Assembly (NCBI GenBank): GCA_965216695.1
Contig: OZ244212.1
Coordinates: 1,240,001 to 1,304,000, forward strand
Reading direction: 5' to 3'
DNA length: 64,000 nt
DNA from: G965216695 sp965216695
GTDB lineage: Bacteria > Pseudomonadota > Gammaproteobacteria > Pseudomonadales > Azotimanducaceae
Below, in pieces: positions 25,203 through 34,672 of the stretch; positions within the stretch are counted from its first letter, which is position 1; each line of letters opens with the position of its first letter. The notes below the pieces were generated by a model. It was not told the origin of the DNA. It made no database searches and worked only from the letters and a program-made list of their open reading frames with translations. The translations under genes and the position numbers were made by a program.

Positions 25203-26522
25203 CTAGGTCATCCACTTAATCGAACCACGGTGCAGATAGTCGTCCAGCGTCTTGTGGAAGTGCCGGACCCGCAACTCCTGATCCGAGATCCACAGACCCC
25301 GGTACCCACCGGAGTTCATGCCCCGTTGCACCATGCCCAGATTGGATGCGTCCTGATCGAGCACTTCGCCGATGGACTGCTCGCCATGGGCAAACTGCGT
25401 GTGCAGCGGCCGCTCCGGCCAGGCTTCGCCTTCCGGTATCAGCGAGTAGTTCTGCAGATCGTAGTACATCTTGTTGGGATCGGTTTCGTGCGGCCGCTGC
25501 CGGAAGATCATCACGCTGTTGCAATGGATGTTCATCGTGATGTTCGGAAAGATCAGGTAGTGGTAGTCGTCGGTGAGTTGATCGTCGTTCAGATCCGAGA
25601 AATCGAAACCCATCGACTCGCCATTCTTGCGCAGATGCTTCTGCAGTCCACGGCGAACGTCCAGGCCCGTGCCCTGGAAGGTATCCGGATCGAGTCCGTA
25701 CATACGCATGAAATTCTTCATCGGCTCGCCGATCCACTCGCCGTTCTTCAGGTGGGTACTCACCACACCAAACGGAATGAGATACCGGTTGTGACGCTCG
25801 TAGCAATCGATCTGAACGTCCATGTCCTCGATGAAGGACATAAGCTGCGGGTGCGTTCCGGCAACGTGATAGGTCTCGTTGAACGCATCCACCGACGTCT
25901 TCCAGTTACAGTCCCACTCGACGGTGACGTCGTTGACCAGCGCCATGCGATCAAAGTGATACGGATCCAGATGCTCCGGAATGATTCCAAGGAAGTCGCG
26001 CAACGGCTCGACGTTGGGGTTGAGGCTGAACCACACCCATCCGCCCCAGCTGTCGCAGGGTAACGACACAATGCTGAGTTTGTCGCAGGGCGCGCCCTGC
26101 CGGAACGTTTCTGCATCCGGCACGTTGACCAGTTCGCCGCGCAAATTGTATTCCCACAGGTGGTAAGAGCACTTGAACGTTTCGGTGTTGCCGCCTCGTC
26201 CGTACGCCACCTGGTTGCCACGGTGCGAACAGACGTTGTAGAACGCGTTGTATTTGCCGTTCTCGTCCTTGGTGATAACGATGCTTTCCTTGCCGATATC
26301 GGTTACGACGTAGTCGCCCGGATTTTTCAGGTCGCCTTCCCAGGCGCCCATCAGCCAAACCTTGGTCCAGAGCCGCTCCCACTCCAGTTGCATGAACTCG
26401 GGCGAGGTGTATCGCTCCTTTGGAATAAAATCGGTGCCCAGGTCCGGGTCCGGCGCTTTCTCACAGGGGGTCTTGCTGGTTTGCGGGTCGGCAAAGCGTT
26501 CGATCTTTCGGTACACGGTCAC
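25203..26522 (-). CDS. Rieske non-heme iron aromatic-ring-hydroxylating oxygenase, alpha subunit
   Basis: Catalytic subunit of a Rieske oxygenase, 439 residues from GTG 26522, which has GGAGG eight bases before it. The Rieske ligands are C98/H100 (CSHRGN) and C118/H121 (CSYHLWEY). The mononuclear iron site is D212AFNETYH219VAGTH224, with D212 the likely bridging aspartate. It starts a possible operon with ferredoxin, SDR, ThuA, LLM and aminotransferase genes, and faces a CurA-like reductase gene across 138 bp. No beta subunit is present, so it is probably an alpha-only oxygenase. The substrate could be aromatic or a quaternary amine; nothing in the sequence decides it. Confidence 0.92.
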   Translation of the reverse strand: MTVYRKIERFADPQTSKTPCEKAPDPDLGTDFIPKERYTSPEFMQLEWERLWTKVWLMGAWEGDLKNPGDYVVTDIGKESIVITKDENGKYNAFYNVCSHRGNQVAYGRGGNTETFKCSYHLWEYNLRGELVNVPDAETFRQGAPCDKLSIVSLPCDSWGGWVWFSLNPNVEPLRDFLGIIPEHLDPYHFDRMALVNDVTVEWDCNWKTSVDAFNETYHVAGTHPQLMSFIEDMDVQIDCYERHNRYLIPFGVVSTHLKNGEWIGEPMKNFMRMYGLDPDTFQGTGLDVRRGLQKHLRKNGESMGFDFSDLNDDQLTDDYHYLIFPNITMNIHCNSVMIFRQRPHETDPNKMYYDLQNYSLIPEGEAWPERPLHTQFAHGEQSIGEVLDQDASNLGMVQRGMNSGGYRGLWISDQELRVRHFHKTLDDYLHRGSIKWMT

Positions 26523-26660
26523 GTGCAGAACCTCCAATGCGCAAGGGATTCGAGCGAGCATAGGGGGGCCAAAATAGTCAGTCAAGACGGTTTGTTTTTC
26601 GGCTCTGCACCACGGCGTGCGCTACGATAGCCGCATCTTCTCAGACCGAGGGCGCTCTAT

Positions 26661-27665
26661 ATGAGCCGCATAAACCGCCAATTTCTGCTCGCCGCTCGGC
26701 CGCAAGGCATGGTTCAGGAAAGCGATTTCGAGTATCGGGAGGTACCGGTTCCCGATATCGCGGAGGGCGAGGTGTTGATTCGGACCAGTCACATATCGCT
26801 CGACCCGTCGATGCGCGGGCAGATGGAAAACCGCGCCGACTACGTCGACCCGCTCGAGATCGGCGACGTCATGCGCGCCGGCGGGGTCGGCGTGATCGAG
26901 GCATCGAACCACCCCGACTATCCCGTAAACACCATGGTTACTGGTGCGTTCGGCATGCAGGACTACACCGTGAGCGACGGCCGCAACCCACCGTTTCGTG
27001 CCTTCTCGCAACCCGTAGACCCCGAGCTTGCGCTCGGTGTGCTGGGCGGCACCGGCATGACAGCATACTTCGGGCTTCTGGATCTGGGGCAACCGAAAGC
27101 CGGCGATGTGGTCGTAGTGAGTGGCGCGGCGGGTGCAACCGGCAGCATTGCCGGACAGATCGCGAAGATTCACGGTACTCGCGTAATCGGCATCGCCGGC
27201 ACCGACGATAAATGCCGGTGGCTCACCGATGAACTGGGCTTCGACGTGGCAATCAACTACAAGACCGACGACGTGGGTGCGGCCCTCGATCGCGCCTGCC
27301 CGAACGGCATCGATGTGTATTTCGACAATGTCGGCGGCGACATCCTCGATCTGTGCCTTGCACGGATCGCTACCGGGGCACGCGTCGTTATCTGCGGCGG
27401 TATCTCACGCTACAACCGCAGCGGTCCCATTCCGGGACCGAAAAACTACTTCAACCTGGTCTACCGCAGAGCACGCATGGAAGGGTTTATCGTGCTCGAC
27501 TATGCCGCGCGCTTCCCCGAAGCGACGCGCCAGATTCAGGCGTGGATGGCTGCGGGACGCATTAAGCAGCAGGCGACGGTGGTGGAAGGATTCAAACAGC
27601 TACCAAAGGCGTTGATCGACCTGTTCGATGGCGCAAACACCGGCAAGCTGATGGTCCGGGCCTGA
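26661..27665 (+). CDS. NADP-dependent oxidoreductase (CurA / leukotriene B4 dehydrogenase-like MDR)
   Basis: A 334-residue zinc-free medium-chain dehydrogenase/reductase. N-terminal SRINRQFLLAARPQG is the typical opening of the CurA/YncB group, the NADP loop is VVVSGAAGATGSIAGQIAKI, and no zinc ligands are present. Relatives reduce the double bond of enones. It is divergent from the Rieske oxygenase gene and followed 4 bp later by a GST gene, a pair suited to detoxifying electrophilic enones. Confidence 0.9.
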   Translation: MSRINRQFLLAARPQGMVQESDFEYREVPVPDIAEGEVLIRTSHISLDPSMRGQMENRADYVDPLEIGDVMRAGGVGVIEASNHPDYPVNTMVTGAFGMQDYTVSDGRNPPFRAFSQPVDPELALGVLGGTGMTAYFGLLDLGQPKAGDVVVVSGAAGATGSIAGQIAKIHGTRVIGIAGTDDKCRWLTDELGFDVAINYKTDDVGAALDRACPNGIDVYFDNVGGDILDLCLARIATGARVVICGGISRYNRSGPIPGPKNYFNLVYRRARMEGFIVLDYAARFPEATRQIQAWMAAGRIKQQATVVEGFKQLPKALIDLFDGANTGKLMVRA

Positions 27666-27669
27666 GCGC

Positions 27670-28362
27670 ATGCTTGAACTCTATACCGCGTCCACCCCCA
27701 ACGGCTGGAAGGCATCGGTCGCACTCGAAGAGCTCGACCTGGACTACCAGGTGCATCCGGTGGACATCATGAACGGCGAACAGCACCGGGATGACTACCT
27801 CGCGATCTGCCCGAACGGTCGCATACCGGCGCTCGTCGACGATGGCTTCGCAGTATTCGAGTCCGGCGCCATTCTGATCCACCTCGCGGAGAAAACCGGT
27901 CAGTTGATGCCTACCGATACGCACGGCCGTTCGCGAGTCCTCCAATGGCTGATGTTTCAGATGGGCGGCATCGGGCCCATGATGGGGCAAGCAAACGTCT
28001 TCTATCGCTCGTTTCCAGAGCACCTGCCGAGTGTGATCGACCGCTACCAAAGCGAAACCCGGCGCCTGTTGACGGTGCTCAACGGCCGCCTCGCCGAACA
28101 CGAGTGGCTGGCCGGCGACTTCTCCATCGCCGATATCGCCAACTGGTGCTGGGTACGGCTCCACTTCTGGGCTGGCGTACCACTGGAAGGTCTGGAACAT
28201 CTGCAGCGCTGGAAAGCCGCGATGGACGACCGCCCGGCCTGCCAGCGCGGGATTGAGATACCGCAGCCGCTGGTGCTACCGGCCGATGACGACGACAAAG
28301 CCATGGCCAGTTATCGCAACGACGCGGTGAAGCTTCAGCCGGGCCGCGCCAAGGACACGTAA
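27670..28362 (+). CDS. Glutathione S-transferase (YfcG/YghU-like)
   Basis: A 230-residue GST. The thioredoxin-like N-terminal half has YTASTPNGWKASVALEEL and the cis-proline loop GRIPALVD with FESGAILIHLAEK. The all-helical half has the hydrophobic staple GDFSIADIANW. The TPNG opening is that of nu-class disulfide-bond reductases. Start is ATG 27670, four bases after the reductase stop. It converges on the second ThuA gene. Confidence 0.88.
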   Translation: MLELYTASTPNGWKASVALEELDLDYQVHPVDIMNGEQHRDDYLAICPNGRIPALVDDGFAVFESGAILIHLAEKTGQLMPTDTHGRSRVLQWLMFQMGGIGPMMGQANVFYRSFPEHLPSVIDRYQSETRRLLTVLNGRLAEHEWLAGDFSIADIANWCWVRLHFWAGVPLEGLEHLQRWKAAMDDRPACQRGIEIPQPLVLPADDDDKAMASYRNDAVKLQPGRAKDT

Positions 28363-28385
28363 TCACGGCCCCACGGCGTGCCCCG

Positions 28386-29159
28386 TCAGCGATCGCTCAC
28401 CCAGTTGATCGCATTGCGAATCAGGCGTTGAAAGTGTTCGTTGCCGTAAGCCACCGGGTCGTCGCCGCACTGAAGGTAGACGATGCGGCTCGCACCCACC
28501 TCGCGGGTCCAGCCGATCAGCGCGCTGCCGCCCGGATGCGACCAGCCGTCGTTGTCGTAGAGTTTCTGATCCGCCACCGCTCGCTTTGCCGAATAAAAGT
28601 TGGCCGCATCGAAGGCATAATTACTGCGAAGAATGGGCGTTACGTCTTCTTCGAAGACCTCGAACAGATAGAGTTCGTCCGTAATCTCGAACGACTCCGG
28701 CACGCCCTCCGTTACCGGATGCGTATCGATCGTCTCAATTCGGTGCGTCACACCGTGCCGGTATCCGGAGTCCTGGCGCTCAACGCCACGCAGGCGGCCA
28801 GGCAGGTAGAGAAACCGGCCGCCGAGCGTTTCCGCGTACTCAGGCCACGCGGGCCAACCAGCGATCGCATGATGAAGAAACACCATGCCCTTCCCTTCAT
28901 CGAGCAACTGCGTGAAGTGGCGCTTGAAGCGTTCACCAGGCTCGGCGAAATCCGGCGCGCGATCCGGATGGAAACGGATACCGGGCATGTCGTAGAAAAC
29001 GAACGCATCATACGCATGCGCTTCTTCCGGATTGAACAACGCCTGCGCCGCGGGTTGTTCGACGTGGGTGTACTCCACACCTTCCATGTCATCGAATATT
29101 CCGAAGAACGCCGCCTTGTCGAACGGGTGGCCCTTCGTAACGAGCAGGACGTTATGCAT
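28386..29159 (-). CDS. ThuA-like domain protein (second copy)
   Basis: A 257-residue ThuA-like protein. Signs are VLLVTKGHPFDKAAFFGIFD, GKGMVFLHHAIAGWPAWPEYAE, HPVTEGVPESFEITDELYLF and IVYLQCGDDPVAYGNEHF. It shares the fold and HP-x-(T/L)-x-G-(V/I) stretch with the gene at 23139-23894 but is clearly diverged. It is divergent from a TetR regulator across 148 bp, so it may be that regulator's target. Confidence 0.8.
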   Translation of the reverse strand: MHNVLLVTKGHPFDKAAFFGIFDDMEGVEYTHVEQPAAQALFNPEEAHAYDAFVFYDMPGIRFHPDRAPDFAEPGERFKRHFTQLLDEGKGMVFLHHAIAGWPAWPEYAETLGGRFLYLPGRLRGVERQDSGYRHGVTHRIETIDTHPVTEGVPESFEITDELYLFEVFEEDVTPILRSNYAFDAANFYSAKRAVADQKLYDNDGWSHPGGSALIGWTREVGASRIVYLQCGDDPVAYGNEHFQRLIRNAINWVSDR

Positions 29160-29259
29160 GCCGATCTGCTCCCATCATTTCACTGTTCTCCATTTATCAC
29201 TTCACCGGTACGCGCCGGCGTGTTCGAGTACGACCGTCGTGCGGTATGCTACACACCGG

Positions 29260-29297
29260 CTCTTGAAACTATCCCGTTAAGCTATCTCTTGAAACTA
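29260..29297. promoter_or_regulatory. Paired 12-bp direct repeat before the TetR gene
   Basis: CTCTTGAAACTA occurs at 29260-29271 and again at 29286-29297 (26-bp period), within the ThuA/TetR divergent region and ending 10 bp before the TetR start. It may be a regulator site, but TetR operators are usually palindromic. Confidence 0.3.
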
Positions 29298-29307
29298 ACA
29301 TGGGATC

Positions 29308-30006
29308 GTGCCGGTGGCACCATCAAAACCGCACCTTCCGAACGTCCAGGACGACGGCAACAGCGGCGCCCGCGCCAACGATCGGACGTGGCAGCAGACC
29401 AAAAGCGCTCGCACCCGAACGACGATCCTGGACGCGGCCATTCGCTGTTTCTACCGGGACGGCTACGCGAACACCAGTACTGAGAGTATCGCGTGCGAAG
29501 CGCAGGTCTCCCGCGGCGCCATGCTGCACCATTTTCCCAACCGCTTCGAATTGATCAAAGCAACAATCCGGCACCTGAGTCAGCGACGGCTGGACGACTT
29601 CAATACAAACGAGGCGGCGGCACAGCAGGGTGCAGAGCACAGCCGTATCGAAGAAGGCATAGACGCCTACTGGGAACTGCTACAGAGTGAGGAGTTTGTT
29701 GTGTTCCACGAATTGCAGGTAGCAGCCCGCACAGCCCCGGAGCTTGCCGAGGTGTTACGCCCGGAGATCGAGGCCTTCGAACTGGCCGGCTACGAGCGCG
29801 TCAAACAGCTCTTCCCGGACCTCGCGTTGAGCGAAGCATTCCAGCGCGCCAACTATCTAACGAAATTTCTGCTCGAAGGGATGGCGGTCACCCGCGCAAC
29901 CGGCAATACAAACGTACCCGACGAACTGATGCTGGGGTGGTTGAAGCGCGAGCTGCGCCGCTCGTTCCAGGACGTGCTCACGCGCGTGAAACGGGTCGAT
30001 CGCTGA
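29308..30006 (+). CDS. TetR-family transcriptional regulator
   Basis: A 232-residue regulator. The helix-turn-helix covers about 35-80: RTTILDAAIRCFYRDGYANT, then SIACEAQVSRGAMLHHFPNRFELI, the canonical TetR pattern. The C-terminal ligand domain is helical. Start GTG 29308 gives a roughly 30-residue N-terminal extension of low complexity; an internal start is possible. It faces the second ThuA gene and precedes an FtsH-type gene by 50 bp. Confidence 0.88.
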   Translation: MPVAPSKPHLPNVQDDGNSGARANDRTWQQTKSARTRTTILDAAIRCFYRDGYANTSTESIACEAQVSRGAMLHHFPNRFELIKATIRHLSQRRLDDFNTNEAAAQQGAEHSRIEEGIDAYWELLQSEEFVVFHELQVAARTAPELAEVLRPEIEAFELAGYERVKQLFPDLALSEAFQRANYLTKFLLEGMAVTRATGNTNVPDELMLGWLKRELRRSFQDVLTRVKRVDR

Positions 30007-30056
30007 GTCATCCGCAACCCCAACAATTCTAGTTAACCGAACGCCGACACAACCCC

Positions 30057-31871
30057 ATGGACAATCGCCAACGATTCAACCTCATCTACGTTGCCATCGC
30101 CGTACTGATCCTGTTGACGCTTCAACGGTACATCGAACGGCAGTACGAGTTTGCGGCAATCCCCTACAGCGCATTCGAACAAGCTCTGGAAGACGGCCAG
30201 ATCGCTCGCGTCGAAATCAGCGACCAGCAGGTTATGGGCGAGTTCAAGAATCCACGCGACGACGGCAAAACGCGCTTTGTAACGAACCGGGTACCTGAAG
30301 AACTCGCCCAGAAACTGTCACAACACGACGTCGAGTACGGTGGTGTCATCCAGAAACAGTCGTGGGTGGCAACGCTGCTGTCGTGGGTGCTGCCCGTGTT
30401 TCTGTTTTTCGGTGTGTGGATGATCCTGATGCGCCGCGTCGGTGGCGCGATGGGCGGTGGTTTCATGAACGTCGGCAAAAGCAAAGCCAAGGTGTACGTC
30501 GAGCAGAACACCGGCGTGACCTTCGACGACGTCGCCGGCGTGGACGAAGCCAAAGCGGAACTCGTGGAAATCGTCGAGTTCCTGAAGAACCCCGACGAGT
30601 ACGGGCGCTTAGGCGCGCACATACCTAAGGGCGTGTTGCTCGTAGGCCCACCCGGCACCGGCAAGACGCTGATGGCACGCGCCGTCGCGGGCCAAGCTGC
30701 AGTCCCTTTTTTTTCGATCTCGGGCTCCGAGTTCGTCGAGATGTTCGTCGGCGTGGGCGCAGCCAGGGTTCGGGATCTTTTCGAACAGGCGCGAGAAACG
30801 GCGCCCGCGATCATCTTCATCGACGAATTGGATGCACTCGGCGCGGCGCGTGCTGCCAATCCGATGGGCGGTCACAACGAACGCGAGCAGACCCTGAACC
30901 AGTTGCTGGTTGAGCTGGACGGATTCGACCCCGCCGGTGGCCTGGTGCTATTGGCGGCAACAAATCGCCCTGAGATTCTCGATCCCGCCCTGCTACGTGC
31001 CGGACGTTTCGACCGCCAAGTACTGGTTGATCGTCCCGACAAAACGGGCCGCATCGCAATTCTCGAAATCCACATGAAGAAAATTCGTCTGGCCGACGAC
31101 GTGATCCCGGAACAGATTGCCGCGCTCACCCCGGGCTTTACAGGCGCAGACCTGGCCAATCTGTGTAACGAAGCGGCGCTGTTGGCAACGCGTGCGAAGC
31201 GGGACGCGGTCACCCATGACGACTTCAATCGAGCCATCGAGCGTATCGTCGCAGGCTTGGAGAAGAAGAACCGGTTACTGAACCCGAAGGAACGCGAGAT
31301 GGTCGCGTACCACGAGATGGGCCACGCGCTGGTTGCAATGGCTCTGCCAGGAACCGACACGGTACACAAAGTATCGATCATCCCGCGCGGCATTGGCGCA
31401 CTCGGCTACACGATTCAGCGCCCGCTGGAAGACCGATTCCTGATGACTCGTGGTGAACTGAACAACAAGATCGCCGTACTGCTCGGCGGTCGGGCCGCCG
31501 AAAAACTCGTGTTCGACCGATTGTCCACCGGTGCCTCGGACGACATTGCAAAAGCCACCGACATCGCTCGAACCATGGTTACGCGCTACGGGATGGACGA
31601 GACCCTGGGTTACGTTGCGTACGAAACTGCGCGCGGCTCCACACATCTCGGCCAGGAGCATCTGGAGAAAGACTTTTCCGAAAAAACCGCGGAGCAGATC
31701 GACGCAACCGTGCGCGACATTATCGCGAGTGACTTCGCACGCGCCACGGAGATCCTCACTCGCAACCGTGCCATTCTGGAGCGAACCGCGGCCGCCCTGC
31801 TGGAACGGGAAACGCTCACGGAAAGCGACCTGGAATCACTGACGACCGGACTCACCCACACGCCTGCTTAA
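30057..31871 (+). CDS. ftsH: FtsH-type ATP-dependent zinc metalloprotease
   Basis: A 604-residue membrane AAA+ protease. Two transmembrane helices (about 8-21 and 104-125) bracket a small periplasmic domain. AAA motifs: Walker A GPPGTGKT (197-204), pore loop in SEFVEMFVGVGA, Walker B IIFIDELD (252-259), second region of homology ATNRPEILDPALLRAGRFDR. The zinc site is H419-E420-M-G-H423. It is shorter than E. coli FtsH (644) by its C-terminal tail. No Shine-Dalgarno is evident before ATG 30057. It stands outside the usual rlmE/folP context and could be a second copy. Confidence 0.92.
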   Translation: MDNRQRFNLIYVAIAVLILLTLQRYIERQYEFAAIPYSAFEQALEDGQIARVEISDQQVMGEFKNPRDDGKTRFVTNRVPEELAQKLSQHDVEYGGVIQKQSWVATLLSWVLPVFLFFGVWMILMRRVGGAMGGGFMNVGKSKAKVYVEQNTGVTFDDVAGVDEAKAELVEIVEFLKNPDEYGRLGAHIPKGVLLVGPPGTGKTLMARAVAGQAAVPFFSISGSEFVEMFVGVGAARVRDLFEQARETAPAIIFIDELDALGAARAANPMGGHNEREQTLNQLLVELDGFDPAGGLVLLAATNRPEILDPALLRAGRFDRQVLVDRPDKTGRIAILEIHMKKIRLADDVIPEQIAALTPGFTGADLANLCNEAALLATRAKRDAVTHDDFNRAIERIVAGLEKKNRLLNPKEREMVAYHEMGHALVAMALPGTDTVHKVSIIPRGIGALGYTIQRPLEDRFLMTRGELNNKIAVLLGGRAAEKLVFDRLSTGASDDIAKATDIARTMVTRYGMDETLGYVAYETARGSTHLGQEHLEKDFSEKTAEQIDATVRDIIASDFARATEILTRNRAILERTAAALLERETLTESDLESLTTGLTHTPA

Positions 31872-31895
31872 CAGCGCTCTCCCGTTCACGCTCGA

Positions 31896-33443
31896 TCAGG
31901 TTGCATCTTTCCAGTACGGGGCGCGTAGCTTGCGCTTGTTGATCTTGCCCATCGTATTGCGGCCGAGGTCGGACACCCACTCCAGAGATCTCGGGCACTT
32001 GTAGTGCGACAAGCGCTCCCGGCACCACGCAATCACCTCAGCAGCGTCGGCTGGCGAAGCCGATTTCGCAATGGCGAGCGCTTTCAACTCCTCGCCCATC
32101 TCGGGATGCGGTACGCCGATACATGCCACATCGAGTACGTCCGGATGGTCAATCAGCACCTGCTCGGCTTCGGCCGGGTAGATGTTCACGCCGCCCGACA
32201 CCACCATATCGCTGAACCGGTCGGTGATGTAAACAAAGCCTTCATCGTCCATGTACGCAATTTCGCCGAGCGTGAACACACCCGGCGCAATATGCGCCGC
32301 CGCAGATTTCTCCGGATCGTTGTGGTAAATCACGCCACGACCCGTCTCGTCCTTGAAAAACAGGCGCCCTTCGCTGTTAGGGGGCAACGGGTTGTCGTCG
32401 TCGTCCAGAATCAGTGCCTCGAACGGCGGCACTGCGCGCCCCACCGAGCCTGGGTGCTCCAGCCACTCCTCCGATGTAATCATGCACGTGGTACCCACCT
32501 CGCTCGCGCCGTAGGCATCGACGAACACCGGACCCCACCATTCGATCATTGAGCGTTTGACGTCCACCGGGCATTTCGCGCCGGTGTGACTCACCCGTTG
32601 CAGCGAGCTGACGTCGTAGCGAGCTTTCACATCGTCCGGCAGCGCGAGCAAGCGCACGAAATGCGTTGGCACCATCACGGTGTTGCCTATTTTCTGCTCT
32701 TCGATCGTGCGCAGGGTCTTCTCAGCGTCAAACTTGCCGAGAATGACCGAACGCACGCCCGCAGCGAGCAGCCGCGCACCCGACAACGGACCCGTGTGGT
32801 ACATCGGCCCCACCACCAGGTGGGTACCGAACTCGCCCATAGGGCTTTGCGCTAGGTTCTGGATATGCTCGGCAATCGTGTCACCGCCCGCGAACATCGT
32901 CGGCGGCAGTTCGGTTCCTTTCGGGCGTCCGGTAGTGCCCGAGGTATACAGCAGGTTCGGCCGCGGCGGTACATCCGCCGGGGGTTCTGCGGGGTCGGCA
33001 TCGGCGAGCCATGCTTCCCAGTGCGAAAGTCGCACCGGTGGCGGTACCTCGAGCTCGTCACCCAGATGCCATCCGATTACGTCCGGCACCCCCGCGAGAG
33101 CCGCTGCCGCAACCCCACGTTCAGCGGTGGCGGCGCCCACGAAAAGCACCCGCGCACCCGAGTCCGACAGAATGTACGCAACTTCCTCGGCCGTCAGGTG
33201 GAAGTTCACCGGCACAACCGATGCACCCGCGATGAGCCCACCCAGGTTGGCAAACGCCGTTTCGACCGCGTTCTCGGCAAACACGGCGACGCGGCGGGCG
33301 TCGCCCAGATCGAACCGATTCAACCCGTTGGCTGTGCGGTTCAGAATCTCATCCACATCGCCCCAGGTACACGCGCGTCGTTCGTCCCGAATCGCAATCT
33401 CATCAGGACGCTCGGCAGACAGCGGTTTCGCAAACGTCGTCAT
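31896..33443 (-). CDS. AMP-dependent acyl-CoA synthetase/ligase
   Basis: A 515-residue adenylate-forming ligase. Motifs: LLYTSGTTGRPKGTELPP (A3), DAYGASEVGTT (A5), YITDRFSDMVVSGGVNIYPAE (A8), and the C-terminal catalytic lysine in GRNTMGKINKRKLR. It would activate a carboxylic acid to its CoA thioester. Start ATG 33443 follows AAGGGG. It is divergent from the acetoin-dehydrogenase-like operon across 187 bp. Substrate not evident. Confidence 0.9.
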   Translation of the reverse strand: MTTFAKPLSAERPDEIAIRDERRACTWGDVDEILNRTANGLNRFDLGDARRVAVFAENAVETAFANLGGLIAGASVVPVNFHLTAEEVAYILSDSGARVLFVGAATAERGVAAAALAGVPDVIGWHLGDELEVPPPVRLSHWEAWLADADPAEPPADVPPRPNLLYTSGTTGRPKGTELPPTMFAGGDTIAEHIQNLAQSPMGEFGTHLVVGPMYHTGPLSGARLLAAGVRSVILGKFDAEKTLRTIEEQKIGNTVMVPTHFVRLLALPDDVKARYDVSSLQRVSHTGAKCPVDVKRSMIEWWGPVFVDAYGASEVGTTCMITSEEWLEHPGSVGRAVPPFEALILDDDDNPLPPNSEGRLFFKDETGRGVIYHNDPEKSAAAHIAPGVFTLGEIAYMDDEGFVYITDRFSDMVVSGGVNIYPAEAEQVLIDHPDVLDVACIGVPHPEMGEELKALAIAKSASPADAAEVIAWCRERLSHYKCPRSLEWVSDLGRNTMGKINKRKLRAPYWKDAT

Positions 33444-33559
33444 GGTCAGACCCCTTCAATCCCGTGCCCACACTGTATGGAAATTTTCCGCGAACGGCCA
33501 CGGCAACCGAACCATTCGCCGGGCCCGCGCATTCGTAGGCAGCGCTCGCGCGGGCAGAT

Positions 33560-33587
33560 CACAGCGCTCCGCCGACCCTGCGCTGTG
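33560..33587. promoter_or_regulatory. Operator-like inverted repeat before the E1alpha gene
   Basis: CACAGCG (33560-33566) and CGCTGTG (33581-33587) form 7-bp perfect arms spaced by 14 bases, 43 bp before the E1alpha start in the divergent region. It may be a regulator-binding site; no regulator gene is adjacent. Confidence 0.3.
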
Positions 33588-33630
33588 GTATCGTTGCGCA
33601 AAACACCGACAACGATTTGGGAGGGACGCG

Positions 33631-34599
33631 TTGAGCGAGATCACCAACGAGACGCTGCTCGATATTCACCGGCGGATGGTGCGCATTCGCATCTTCGAAG
33701 AAACCGCCGGTAAGATGATGGAAGACGGCAAAATTCCGGGTGCTTTGCACCTGTACGTCGGCGAAGAGGCCGTGGCATCCGGAGTTATGGTGCACCTCTC
33801 CGACGAGGACCAGATCACAAGCACCCACCGGGGCCACGGGCACCTGATCGCCAAGGGCGGCGAGTTCGACAAGATGTTCGCGGAGCTGTACGGCAAGGCC
33901 ACCGGCTACTGTAAGGGCAAAGGCGGCAGCATGCACGTGTCGAACCTGGACGTCGGCATGCTCGGCGCCAACGGCATCGTCGGGGGCGGTCCGCCGATCG
34001 CAATGGGCGCCGCGTTTTCGAACAAATTTCGCAAGAACGGCAACGTCGCCGTCAGTTTCTTCGGCGACGGCGCAAGCAACGAAGGCGCGTTCCACGAAGC
34101 GGCCAACATGGCCGGCCTGTACAAACTGCCCTGCGTGTTCGTCTGCGAAAACAACGGATACGGCGAATACACACCACAGCGCAACCACCAGGCGATTGTC
34201 GACGTGGCGGATCGCGCAGCCGGCTACGGCATGCCCGGTGTCGTGGTCGACGGAATGGACGCGCTGGCGGTGTACGAAGCCGCGGGCGAGGCGATCAAAC
34301 GCGCACGAAGCGGCGGCGGGCCTACCCTCCTGGAATGCAAAACCTACCGTTTCTACGACCACGTGGGTGTTCGCGGCATGGGGATGAACTACCGTACCGA
34401 CGAAGAACTGGAACGCTGGAAGAAGCGCGACCCGATCGTGCTGTTCGAAGAACGGCTCGCACACCAGGGCGTACTGTCGGCCGATGCAGCCCGGGCTGTG
34501 CACGACGAAATCAGCGAGCAGGTAGAAGCCGCAGTACGTTTCGCCGAGGAAAGTCCCTACCCGGAACCCGACGCAATCACCGAGAACGTGTACGCATAG
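33631..34599 (+). CDS. acoA: ThDP-dependent 2-oxo acid / acetoin dehydrogenase E1 alpha subunit
   Basis: A 322-residue E1 alpha subunit. The thiamine diphosphate motif is FFGDGASNEGAFHEAANMA...ENN, and RGHGHLIAKG lies near the active site. The frame opens far upstream, but the real start is TTG 33631, set by GGGAGGGA seven bases before. The gene heads an operon E1alpha-E1beta-AcoX-E2. The presence of AcoX points to acetoin or a related diol/ketone rather than pyruvate. The phosphorylation-loop region is short, as in bacterial acetoin enzymes. Confidence 0.88.
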   Translation: MSEITNETLLDIHRRMVRIRIFEETAGKMMEDGKIPGALHLYVGEEAVASGVMVHLSDEDQITSTHRGHGHLIAKGGEFDKMFAELYGKATGYCKGKGGSMHVSNLDVGMLGANGIVGGGPPIAMGAAFSNKFRKNGNVAVSFFGDGASNEGAFHEAANMAGLYKLPCVFVCENNGYGEYTPQRNHQAIVDVADRAAGYGMPGVVVDGMDALAVYEAAGEAIKRARSGGGPTLLECKTYRFYDHVGVRGMGMNYRTDEELERWKKRDPIVLFEERLAHQGVLSADAARAVHDEISEQVEAAVRFAEESPYPEPDAITENVYA

Positions 34600-34672
34600 A
34601 AGCGTCGAATTTCAAGCATCAACTTCCTGAAATTCAATACGTTAAAAACAAAATCGCAAGTGAGATTTAGCC

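Noticed and set aside
24801..26063. 420-codon plus-strand frame opposite the Rieske oxygenase
   Set aside because: Antisense to two Rieske proteins with intact cluster motifs; atypical composition.
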